Position numbers and translations under genes: made by a program. A DNA stretch of 64,000 bases from Megachile rotundata (lineage: Eukaryota > Arthropoda > Insecta > Hymenoptera > Megachilidae). The stretch lies in contig NW_027473588.1 of assembly GCF_050947335.1 (NCBI RefSeq), forward strand, positions 62,001 through 126,000, given 5' to 3'. Below are positions 36,323 through 47,626 of this stretch, in pieces. The notes under the pieces were generated by a model. That model did no database searches, was not told the DNA's origin, and worked only from the letters and a program-made list of their open reading frames with translations. Within the stretch, counting starts at the first letter, position 1; every line of letters begins with the position of its first letter.

Positions 36323-38588
36323 ATTAGGTGATTGTGTGATTGTGTGATTGTGTGATTGTGTGATTGTGTGATTGTGTGATTGTGTGATTGTGTGATTGTG
36401 TGATTGTGTGATTGTGTGATTGTGTGATTGTGTGATTGTGTGATTGTGTGATTGTGTGATTGTGTGATTGTGTGATTGTGTGATTGTGTGATTGTGTGAT
36501 TGTGTGATTGTGTGATTGTGTGATTGTGTGATTGTGTGATTGTGTGATTGTGTGATTGTGTGATTGTGTGATTGTGATTGTGTGATTGTGATTGTGTGAT
36601 TGTGATTGTGTGATTGTGATTGTGTGATTGTGATTGTGTGATTGTGATTGTGTGATTGTGATTGTGTGATTGTGATTGTGTGATTGTGATTGTGTGATTG
36701 TGATTGTGTGATTGTGATTGTGTGATTGTGATTGTGTGATTGTGATTGTGTGATTGTGATTGTGTGATTGTGATTGTGTGATTGTGATTGTGTGATTGTG
36801 ATTGTGTGATTGTGATTGTGTGATTGTGATTGTGTGATTGTGATTGTGTGATTGTGATTGTGTGATTGTGATTGTGTGATTGTGATTGTGTGATTGTGAT
36901 TGTGTGATTGTGATTGTGTGATTGTGATTGTGTGATTGTGATTGTGTGATTGTGATTGTGTGATTGTGATTGTGTGATTGTGATTGTGTGATTGTGATTG
37001 TGTGATTGTGATTGTGTGATTGTGATTGTGTGACTGTGTGATTGTGCGATTGTGTGATTGTGCGATTGTGTAATTGTGATTGTGTGATTGTGATTGTGTG
37101 ATTGTGATTGTGTGATTGTGTGATTGTGTGATTGTGTGATTGTGTGATTTTGTGATTGTGTGATTGTGTGATTGTGTGATTGTGTGATTGTGTGATTGTG
37201 ACTGTGTGATTGTGTGATTGTGTGATTGTGTGATTGTGGGATTGTGTGATTGTGTGACTGTGTGATTGTGTGATTGTGTGATTGTGTGATTGTGCGATTG
37301 TGTGATTGTGCGATTGTGTAATTGTGATTGTGTGATTGTGATTGTGTGATTGTGTGATTGTGTGATTGTGTGATTGTGTGATTGTGTGATTGTGATTGTG
37401 TGATGGTGTGATTGTGTGATCGTGTGATCGTGTGATCGTGTGATCGTGTGATCGTGTGATTGTGTGATTGTGTGAGTGTGTGATTGTGTGATTGTGTGAT
37501 TGTGTGATTGTGTGATTGTGTGATTGTGTGATTGTGTGATTGTGTGATTGTGTGATTGTGTGATTGTGTGATTGTGTGATTGTGTGATTGTGTGATTGTG
37601 TGATTGTGTGATTGTGTGATTGTGTGATTGTGTGATTGTGATTGTGTGATTGTGATTGTGTGATTGTGATTGTGTGATTGTGATTGTGTGATTGTGATTG
37701 TGTGATTGTGATTGTGTGATTGTGATTGTGTGATTGTGATTGTGTGATTGTGATTGTGTGATTGTGATTGTGTGATTGTGATTGTGTGATTGTGATTGTG
37801 TGATTGTGATTGTGTGATTGTGATTGTGTGATTGTGATTGTGTGATTGTGATTGTGTGATGGTGATTGTGTGATTGTGATTGTGTGATTGTGGTTGTGTG
37901 ATTGTGGTTGTGTGATTGTGGTTGTGTGATTGTGATTGTGTGATTGTGATTGTGTGATTGTGACTGTGTGATTGTGTGGGTGTGTGATTGTGTGATTGTG
38001 ACTGTGTGATTGTGTGAGTGTGTGATTGTGTGATTGTGTGGTTGTATGATTGTGTGGTTGTGTGATTTTGTGATTGTGTGATTGTGTGATTGTGTGATTG
38101 TGTGATTGTGTGATTGTGACTGTGTGATTGTGTGATTGTGTGATTGTGTGATTGTGTGATTGTGGGATTGTGTGATTGTGTGACTGTGTGATTGTGTGAT
38201 TGTGTGATTGTGCGATTGTGTGATTGTGCGATTGTGTAATTGTGATTGTGTGATTGTGATTGTGTGATTGTGTGATTGTGTGATTGTGTGATTGTGTGAT
38301 TGTGTGATTGTGTGACCGTGATTGTGTGACCGTGATTGTGTGACCGTGATTGAGTGACCGTGATTGTGATTGCGTGATTGTGTGATTGTGTGATCGTGTG
38401 ATCGTGTGATTGTGTGATCGTGTGATTGTGTGATTGTGTGAGTGTGCGATTGTGTGATTGTGTGATTGTGTGATTGAGTGATTGTGACTGTGTGATTGTG
38501 ACTGGGTGATTGTGTGAGTGTGCGATTGTGTGATTGAGTGATTGTGTGCTTGTGTGATTGTGTGGTTGTGTGATTGTGTGATTGTGTG
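36323..38588. repeat. HOR unit, 2266 bp, five-GATCG form
   Basis: 8-mers, 14-mers (about 36570-37030), GACTG-GCGATT-GTAATTG, GATTTTG (37146), GTGGGATTG, GTAATTG, GATGGTG (37402), five consecutive GATCG (about 37417-37455), 8-mers, 14-mers, GATGG (37859), three GTGGTTG, GGGTG, GGTTGTATG, GATTTTG, then ACCG to ATTAGG. From about 37090 on it matches a copy 3678 bp downstream. Confidence 0.92.
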
Positions 38589-40015
38589 ATTAGGTGATTG
38601 TGTGATTGTGTGATTGTGTGACTGTGTGATTGTGTGATTGTGTGATTGTGTGATTGTGTGATTGTGTGATTGTGTGATTGTGTGATTGTGTGATTGTGTG
38701 ATTGTGTGATTGTGTGATTGTGTGATTGTGTGATTGTGTGATTGTGATTGTGTGATTGTGTGATTGTGTGATTGTGATTGTGTGATTGTGATTGTGTGAT
38801 TGTGATTGTGTGATTGTGATTGTGTGATTGTGATTGTGTGATTGTGATTGTGTGATTGTGATTGTGTGATTGTGATTGTGTGATTGTGATTGTGTGATTG
38901 TGATTGTGTGATTGTGATTGTGTGATTGTGATTGTGTGATTGTGATTGTGTGATTGTGATTGTGTGATTGTGATTGTGTGATTGTGATTGTGTGATTGTG
39001 ATTGTGTGATTGTGATTGTGTGATTGTGATTGTGTGATTGTGATTGTGTGATTGTGATTGTGTGATTGTGATTGTGTGATTGTGATTGTGTGATTGTGAT
39101 TGTGTGATTGTGATTGTGTGATTGTGATTGTGTGATTGTGATTGTGTGATTGTGATTGTGTGATTGTGATTGTGTGATTGTGATTGTGTGATTGTGATTG
39201 TGTGATTGTGATTGTGTGATTGTGATTGTGTGATTGTGATTGTGTGATTGTGATTGTGTGATTGTGATTGTGTGATTGTGATTGTGTGATTGTGATTGTG
39301 TGATTGTGATTGTGTGATTGTGATTGTGTGATTGTGATTGTGTGATTGTGATTGTGTGATTGTGATTGTGTGATTGTGATTGTGTGATTGTGATTGTGTG
39401 ATTGTGATTGTGTGATTGTGATTGTGTGATTGTGATTGTGTGATTGTGATTGTGTGATTGTGATTGTGTGATTGTGATTGTGTGATTGTGATTGTGTGAT
39501 TGTGATTGTGTGATTGTGATTGTGTGATTGTGATTGTGTGATTGTGATTGTGTGATTGTGATTGTGTGATTGTGATTGTGTGATTGTGATTGTGTGATTG
39601 TGATTGTGTGATTGTGATTGTGTGATTGTGATTGTGTGATTGTGATTGTGTGATTGTGATTGTGTGATTGTGATTGTGTGATTGTGATTGTGTGATTGTG
39701 ATTGTGTGATTGTGATTGTGTGATTGTGATTGTGTGATTGTGATTGTGATTGTGTGATTGTGATTGTGTGATTGTGTGATTGTGATTGTGTGATTGTGAT
39801 TGTGTGATTGTGATTGTGTGATTGTGATTGTGTGATTGTGATTGTGTGATTGTGATTGTGTGATTGTGATTGTGTGATTGTGATTGTGTGATTGTGATTG
39901 TGTGATTGTGATTGTGTGATTGTGATTGTGTGATTGTGATTGTGTGATTGTGATTGTGTGATTGTGATTGTGTGATTGTGATTGTGTGATTGCGATTGTG
40001 CGATAGTGTGATTGT
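37090..40015. repeat. Segmental duplication copy 1, about 2.9 kb (offset 3678)
   Basis: GATTTTG (A at 37147 and 40825), GATGGTG (37402 and 41080), ATTAGG (38589 and 42267) and a private GACTG in the 8-mer run (38621 and 42299) are all offset by exactly 3678 bp. In the following 14-mer run the offset falls to 3594 at the slip (six 14-mers fewer), then 3608 at J. The upstream boundary is near 37090 and the downstream one just past J. Confidence 0.92.
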
Positions 40016-40158
40016 GTGATTGTGTGATTGTGTGATTGTGTGATTGAGTGATTGTGACTGTGTGATTGTGACTGGGTGATTGTGTGAGTGTGCGATTGTG
40101 TGATTGAGTGATTGTGTGCTTGTGTGATTGTGTGGTTGTGTGATTGTGTGATTGTGTG
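38589..40158. repeat. HOR unit, 1570 bp, middle and ACCG modules deleted
   Basis: 8-mers with one GACTG (38621), a 14-mer run of about 1.2 kb with a slip near 39737-39751, J (39993), about five 8-mers, then directly GATTGAGTG-GACTG-GACTGGG-GCTTG-ATTAGG (40159). The GTGGTTG, GGGTG, GCGACTG, GATCG and ACCG modules are absent, consistent with a deletion between 8-mer tracts. Confidence 0.91.
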
Positions 40159-42266
40159 ATTAGGTGATTGTGTGATTGTGTGATTGTGTGATTGTGTGAT
40201 TGTGTGATTGTGTGATTGTGTGATTGTGTGATTGTGTGATTGTGTGATTGTGTGATTGTGTGATTGTGTGATTGTGTGATTGTGTGATTGTGTGATTGTG
40301 TGATTGTGTGATTGTGTGATTGTGTGATTGTGTGATTGTGTGATTGTGTGATTGTGTGATTGTGTGATTGTGTGATTGTGTGATTGTGTGATTGTGTGAT
40401 TGTGTGATTGTGTGATTGTGATTGTGTGATTGTGATTGTGTGATTGTGATTGTGTGATTGTGATTGTGTGATTGTGATTGTGTGATTGTGATTGTGTGAT
40501 TGTGATTGTGTGATTGTGATTGTGTGATTGTGATTGTGTGATTGTGATTGTGTGATTGTGATTGTGTGATTGTGATTGTGTGATTGTGATTGTGTGATTG
40601 TGATTGTGTGATTGTGATTGTGTGATTGTGATTGTGTGATTGTGATTGTGTGATTGTGATTGTGTGATTGTGATTGTGTGATTGTGATTGTGTGATTGTG
40701 ATTGTGTGATTGTGATTGTGTGATTGTGATTGTGTGATTGTGATTGTGTGATTGTGATTGTGTGATTGTGATTGTGTGATTGTGATTGTGTGATTGTGTG
40801 ATTGTGTGATTGTGTGATTGTGTGATTTTGTGATTGTGTGATTGTGTGATTGTGTGATTGTGTGATTGTGTGATTGTGACTGTGTGATTGTGTGATTGTG
40901 TGATTGTGTGATTGTGGGATTGTGTGATTGTGTGACTGTGTGATTGTGTGATTGTGTGATTGTGTGATTGTGCGATTGTGTGATTGTGCGATTGTGTAAT
41001 TGTGATTGTGTGATTGTGATTGTGTGATTGTGTGATTGTGTGATTGTGTGATTGTGTGATTGTGTGATTGTGATTGTGTGATGGTGTGATTGTGTGATCG
41101 TGTGATCGTGTGATCGTGTGATCGTGTGATCGTGTGATTGTGTGATTGTGTGAGTGTGTGATTGTGTGATTGTGTGATTGTGTGATTGTGTGATTGTGTG
41201 ATTGTGTGATTGTGTGATTGTGTGATTGTGTGATTGTGTGATTGTGTGATTGTGTGATTGTGTGATTGTGTGATTGTGTGATTGTGTGATTGTGTGATTG
41301 TGTGATTGTGTGATTGTGATTGTGTGATTGTGATTGTGTGATTGTGATTGTGTGATTGTGATTGTGTGATTGTGATTGTGTGATTGTGATTGTGTGATTG
41401 TGATTGTGTGATTGTGATTGTGTGATTGTGATTGTGTGATTGTGATTGTGTGATTGTGATTGTGTGATTGTGATTGTGTGATTGTGATTGTGTGATTGTG
41501 ATTGTGTGATTGTGATTGTGTGATTGTGATTGTGTGATGGTGATTGTGTGATTGTGATTGTGTGATTGTGGTTGTGTGATTGTGGTTGTGTGATTGTGGT
41601 TGTGTGATTGTGATTGTGTGATTGTGATTGTGTGATTGTGACTGTGTGATTGTGTGGGTGTGTGATTGTGTGATTGTGACTGTGTGATTGTGTGAGTGTG
41701 TGATTGTGTGATTGTGTGGTTGTATGATTGTGTGGTTGTGTGATTTTGTGATTGTGTGATTGTGTGATTGTGTGATTGTGTGATTGTGTGATTGTGACTG
41801 TGTGATTGTGTGATTGTGTGATTGTGTGATTGTGTGATTGTGGGATTGTGTGATTGTGTGACTGTGTGATTGTGTGATTGTGTGATTGTGCGATTGTGTG
41901 ATTGTGCGATTGTGTAATTGTGATTGTGTGATTGTGATTGTGTGATTGTGTGATTGTGTGATTGTGTGATTGTGTGATTGTGTGATTGTGTGACCGTGAT
42001 TGTGTGACCGTGATTGTGTGACCGTGATTGAGTGACCGTGATTGTGATTGCGTGATTGTGTGATTGTGTGATCGTGTGATCGTGTGATTGTGTGATCGTG
42101 TGATTGTGTGATTGTGTGAGTGTGCGATTGTGTGATTGTGTGATTGTGTGATTGAGTGATTGTGACTGTGTGATTGTGACTGGGTGATTGTGTGAGTGTG
42201 CGATTGTGTGATTGAGTGATTGTGTGCTTGTGTGATTGTGTGGTTGTGTGATTGTGTGATTGTGTG
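40159..42266. repeat. HOR unit, 2108 bp, five-GATCG form (copy 2)
   Basis: A long uniform 8-mer run (to about 40415), 14-mers to about 40797, then the downstream copy of the 3678-bp-offset duplication: GATTTTG (40824), GTGGGATTG, GTAATTG, GATGGTG (41080), five GATCG, a second 14-mer run, GATGG, three GTGGTTG, GGGTG, ACCG, ATTAGG (42267). The GACTG-GCGATT-GTAATTG piece before GATTTTG in copy 1 is replaced here by 14-mers. Confidence 0.91.
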
Positions 42267-45200
42267 ATTAGGTGATTGTGTGATTGTGTGATTGTGTGAC
42301 TGTGTGATTGTGTGATTGTGTGATTGTGTGATTGTGTGATTGTGTGATTGTGTGATTGTGTGATTGTGTGATTGTGTGATTGTGTGATTGTGTGATTGTG
42401 TGATTGTGTGATTGTGTGATTGTGATTGTGTGATTGTGTGATTGTGTGATTGTGATTGTGTGATTGTGATTGTGTGATTGTGATTGTGTGATTGTGATTG
42501 TGTGATTGTGATTGTGTGATTGTGATTGTGTGATTGTGATTGTGTGATTGTGATTGTGTGATTGTGATTGTGTGATTGTGATTGTGTGATTGTGATTGTG
42601 TGATTGTGATTGTGTGATTGTGATTGTGTGATTGTGATTGTGTGATTGTGATTGTGTGATTGTGATTGTGTGATTGTGATTGTGTGATTGTGATTGTGTG
42701 ATTGTGATTGTGTGATTGTGATTGTGTGATTGTGATTGTGTGATTGTGATTGTGTGATTGTGATTGTGTGATTGTGATTGTGTGATTGTGATTGTGTGAT
42801 TGTGATTGTGTGATTGTGATTGTGTGATTGTGATTGTGTGATTGTGATTGTGTGATTGTGATTGTGTGATTGTGATTGTGTGATTGTGATTGTGTGATTG
42901 TGATTGTGTGATTGTGATTGTGTGATTGTGATTGTGTGATTGTGATTGTGTGATTGTGATTGTGTGATTGTGATTGTGTGATTGTGATTGTGTGATTGTG
43001 ATTGTGTGATTGTGATTGTGTGATTGTGATTGTGTGATTGTGATTGTGTGATTGTGATTGTGTGATTGTGATTGTGTGATTGTGATTGTGTGATTGTGAT
43101 TGTGTGATTGTGATTGTGTGATTGTGATTGTGTGATTGTGATTGTGTGATTGTGATTGTGTGATTGTGATTGTGTGATTGTGATTGTGTGATTGTGATTG
43201 TGTGATTGTGATTGTGTGATTGTGATTGTGTGATTGTGATTGTGTGATTGTGATTGTGTGATTGTGATTGTGTGATTGTGATTGTGTGATTGTGATTGTG
43301 TGATTGTGATTGTGTGATTGTGATTGTGTGATTGTGATTGTGATTGTGTGATTGTGATTGTGTGATTGTGTGATTGTGATTGTGTGATTGTGATTGTGTG
43401 ATTGTGATTGTGTGATTGTGATTGTGTGATTGTGATTGTGTGATTGTGATTGTGTGATTGTGATTGTGTGATTGTGATTGTGTGATTGTGATTGTGTGAT
43501 TGTGATTGTGTGATTGTGATTGTGTGATTGTGATTGTGTGATTGTGATTGTGTGATTGTGATTGTGTGATTGTGATTGTGTGATTGTGATTGTGTGATTG
43601 CGATTGTGCGATAGTGTGATTGTGTGATTGTGTGATTGTGTGGTTGTGTGATTGTGTGGTTGTGTGATTGTGTGATTGTGCGATTGTGTGATTGTGTGAT
43701 TGTGTGATTGTGTGATTGTGTGATTGTGTGATTGTGTGATTGTGGTTGTGTGATTGTGATTGTGTGATTGTGATTGTGTGATTGTGATTGTGTGATTGTG
43801 ATTGTGTGATTGTGATTGTGTGATTGTGATTGTGTGATTGTGATTGTGTGATTGTGATTGTGTGATTGTGATTGTGTGATTGTGATTGTGTGATTGTGAT
43901 TGTGTGATTGTGATTGTGTGATTGTGATTGTGTGATTGTGATTGTGTGATTGTGATTGTGTGATTGTGATTGTGTGATTGTGATTGTGTGATTGTGATTG
44001 TGTGATTGTGATTGTGTGATTGTGATTGTGTGATTGTGATTGTGTGATTGTGATTGTGTGATTGTGATTGTGTGATTGTGATTGTGTGATTGTGATTGTG
44101 TGATTGTGATTGTGTGATTGTGATTGTGTGATTGTGATTGTGTGATTGTGATTGTGTGATTGTGATTGTGTGATTGTGATTGTGTGATTGTGATTGTGTG
44201 ATTGTGATTGTGTGATTGTGATTGTGTGATTGTGATTGTGTGATTGTGATTGTGTGATTGTGATTGTGTGATTGTGATTGTGTGATTGTGATTGTGTGAT
44301 TGTGATTGTGTGATTGTGATTGTGTGATTGTGATTGTGTGATTGTGATTGTGTGATTGTGATTGTGTGATTGTGATTGTGTGATTGTGATTGTGTGATTG
44401 TGATTGTGTGATTGTGATTGTGTGATTGTGATTGTGTGATTGTGATTGTGTGATTGTGATTGTGTGATTGTGATTGTGTGATTGTGATTGTGTGATTGTG
44501 ATTGTGTGATTGTGATTGTGTGATTGTGATTGTGTGATTGTGATTGTGTGATTGTGATTGTGTGATTGTGATTGTGTGATTGTGATTGTGTGATTGTGAT
44601 TGTGTGATTGTGATTGTGTGATTGTGATTGTGTGATTGTGATTGTGTGATTGTGATTGTGTGATTGTGATTGTGTGATTGTGATTGTGTGATTGTGATTG
44701 TGTGATTGTGATTGTGTGATTGTGATTGTGTGATTGTGATTGTGTGATTGTGATTGTGTGATTGTGATTGTGTGATTGTGATTGTGTGATTGTGATTGTG
44801 TGATTGTGATTGTGTGATTGTGATTGTGTGATTGTGATTGTGTGATTGTGATTGTGTGATTGTGATTGTGTGATTGTGATTGTGCGATTGTGATTGTGCG
44901 ATTGTGATTGTGCGATTGTGATTGTGCGATTGTGATTGTGTGATTGTGATTGTGTGATTGTGATTGTGTGATTGTGATTGTGTGATTGTGATTGTGTGAT
45001 TGTGATTGTGTGATTGTGATTGTGTGATTGTGATTGTGTGATTGTGATTGTGTGATTGTGATTGTGTGATTGTGATTGTGTGATTGTGATTGTGTGATTG
45101 TGATTGTGTGATTGTGATTGTGTGATTGTGATTGTGTGATTGTGATTGTGTGATTGTGATTGTGTGATTGTGATTGTGTGATTGTGATTGTGTGATTGTG

Positions 45201-46866
45201 ATTGTGTGATTGTGATTGTGTGATTGTGATTGTGTGATTGTGATTGTGTGATTGTGATTGTGTGATTGTGATTGTGTGATTGTGATTGTGTGATTGTGAT
45301 TGTGTGATTGTGATTGTGTGATTGTGATTGTGTGATTGTGATTGTGTGATTGTGATTGTGTGATTGTGATTGTGTGATTGTGATTGTGTGATTGTGATTG
45401 TGTGATTGTGATTGTGTGATTGTGATTGTGTGATTGCGATTGTGTGATAGTGTGATTGTGTGATTGTGTGATTGTGTGGTTGTGTGATTGTGTGGTTGTG
45501 TGATTGTGCGATTGTGTGATTGTGGGATTGTGTGATTGTGTGATTGTGTGATTGTGTGATTGTGTGATTGTGTGATTGTGTGATTGTGGTTGTGTGATTG
45601 TGGTTGTGTGATTGTGGTTGTGTGATTGTGATTGTGTGATTGTGATTGTGCGATTGTGACTGTGTGATTGTGTGGGTGTGTGATTGTGTGATTGTGACTG
45701 CGTGATTGTGTGAGTGTGTGATTGTGTGATTGTGTGGTTGTATGATTGTGTGGTTGTGTGATTTTGTGATTGTGTGATTGTGTGACTGTGTGATTGTGTG
45801 ATTGTGTGATTGTGACTGTGTGATTTTGTGAGTGTGTGATTGTGTGAGTGTGTGATTGTGTGATTGTGTGATTGTGTGATTGTGTGATTGTGTGATTGTG
45901 TGATTGTGTGATTGTGTGATTGTGTGATTGTGTGATTGTGTGATTGTGTGACTGTGTGATTGTGCGATTGTGTGATTGTGCGATTGTGTAATTGTGATTG
46001 TGTGATTGTGATTGTGTGATTGTGATTGTGTGATTGTGTGATTGTGTGATTGTGTGATTGTGTGATTTTGTGATTGTGTGATTGTGTGATTGTGTGATTG
46101 TGTCATTGTGTGATTGCGACTGTGTGATTGTGTGATTGTGTGATTGTGTGATTGTGTGATTGTGGGATTGTGTGATTGTGTGACTGTGTGATTGTGTGAT
46201 TGTGTGATTGTGCGATTGTGTGATTGTGCGATTGTGTAATTGTGATTGTGTGATTGTGATTGTGTGATTGTGTGATTGTGTGATTGTGTGATTGTGTGAT
46301 TGTGTGATTGTGTGATTGTGATTGTGTGATTGTGTGATTGTGTGATCGTGTGATCGTGTGATCGTGTGATTGTGTGATCGTGTGATTGTGTGATTGTGTG
46401 AGTGTGTGATTGTGTGATTGTGTGATTGTGTGATTGTGTGACTGTGTGATTGTGCGATTGTGTGATTGTGCGATTGTGTAATTGTGATTGTGTGATTGTG
46501 ATTGTGTGATTGTGATAGTGTGATTGTGTGGTTGTGTGATTGTGTGATAGTGACTGTGTGATTGTGTGATTGTGTGATTGTGTGATTGTGTGACCGTGAT
46601 TGTGTGACCGTGATTGTGTGACCGTGATTGAGTGACCGTGATTGTGATTGCGTGATTGTGTGATTGTGTGATCGTGTGATCGTGTGATTGTGTGATCGTG
46701 TGATTGTGTGATTGTGTGAGTGTGCGATTGTGTGATTGTGTGATTGTGTGATTGAGTGATTGTGACTGTGTGATTGTGACTGGGTGATTGTGTGAGTGTG
46801 CGATTGTGTGATTGAGTGATTGTGTGCTTGTGTGATTGTGTGGTTGTGTGATTGTGTGATTGTGTG
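42267..46866. repeat. Compound HOR unit, 4600 bp, two 14-mer arrays
   Basis: 8-mers with GACTG (42299), a first 14-mer array to J (43601) with a slip near 43337, GGTTG pair, one GTGGTTG (about 43743), then a second 14-mer array (about 43750-45433). In the latter, four consecutive units carry GCG (C at 44885, 44899, 44913, 44927). A variant J, GCGATTGTGTGATAG (about 45435), leads into middle modules with private GCGATTGTGACTG (45650), GTCATTG (C at 46104) and GCGACTG (46116), then the fused GATCG module (46347) to ATTAGG. Confidence 0.91.
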
Positions 46867-47626
46867 ATTAGGTGATTGTGTGATTGTGTGATTGTGTGAT
46901 TGTGTGATTGTGTGATTGTGTGATTGTGTGATTGTGTGATTGTGTGATTGTGTGATTGTGTGATTGTGTGATTGTGTGATTGTGTGATTGTGTGATTGTG
47001 TGATTGTGTGATTGTGTGATTGTGTGATTGTGTGATTGTGTGATTGTGTGATTGTGTGATTGTGTGACTGTGTGATTGTGCGATTGTGTGATTGTGCGAT
47101 TGTGTAATTGTGATTGTGTGATTGTGATTGTGTGATTGTGATTGTGTGATTGTGTGATTGTGTGATTGTGTGATTGTGTGATTGTGTGATTTTGTGATTG
47201 TGTGATTGTGTGATTGTGTGATTGTGTGATTGTGTGATTGTGACTGTGTGATTGTGTGAGTGTGTGATTGTGTGATTGTGTGATTGTGTGGTTGTGTGAT
47301 TGTGTGATAGTGACTGTGTGATTGTGTGATTGTGTGATTGTGTGATTGTGTGACCGTGATTGTGTGACCGTGATTGTGTGACCGTGATTGAGTGACCGTG
47401 ATTGTGATTGCGTGATTGTGTGATTGTGTGATCGTGTGATCGTGTGATTGTGTGATCGTGTGATTGTGTGATTGTGTGAGTGTGCGATTGTGTGATTGTG
47501 TGATTGTGTGATTGAGTGATTGTGACTGTGTGATTGTGACTGGGTGATTGTGTGAGTGTGCGATTGTGTGATTGAGTGATTGTGTGCTTGTGTGATTGTG
47601 TGGTTGTGTGATTGTGTGATTGTGTG
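46867..47626. repeat. HOR unit, 760 bp, short fused form
   Basis: 8-mers, GACTG-GCGATT-GTAATTG (47104), GATTTTG (47187), GACTG, GAGTG, GGTTG, GATAGTGACTG (about 47307), four ACCG (about 47353), GATCG, GACTGGG, GCTTG, ATTAGG. GTGGGATTG and the first GATCG group are missing, so GATTTTG-GACTG is joined directly to GAGTG. Confidence 0.9.

Noticed and set aside
36324..46106. 3260-codon minus-strand open frame as a giant His-rich (metal-binding or antifreeze-like) protein
   Set aside because: The frame crosses HOR boundaries, slips and both monomer states without any sign of frame preservation. It is expected from stop-free DNA. The His content follows from CAC/CAT codons in the complement.
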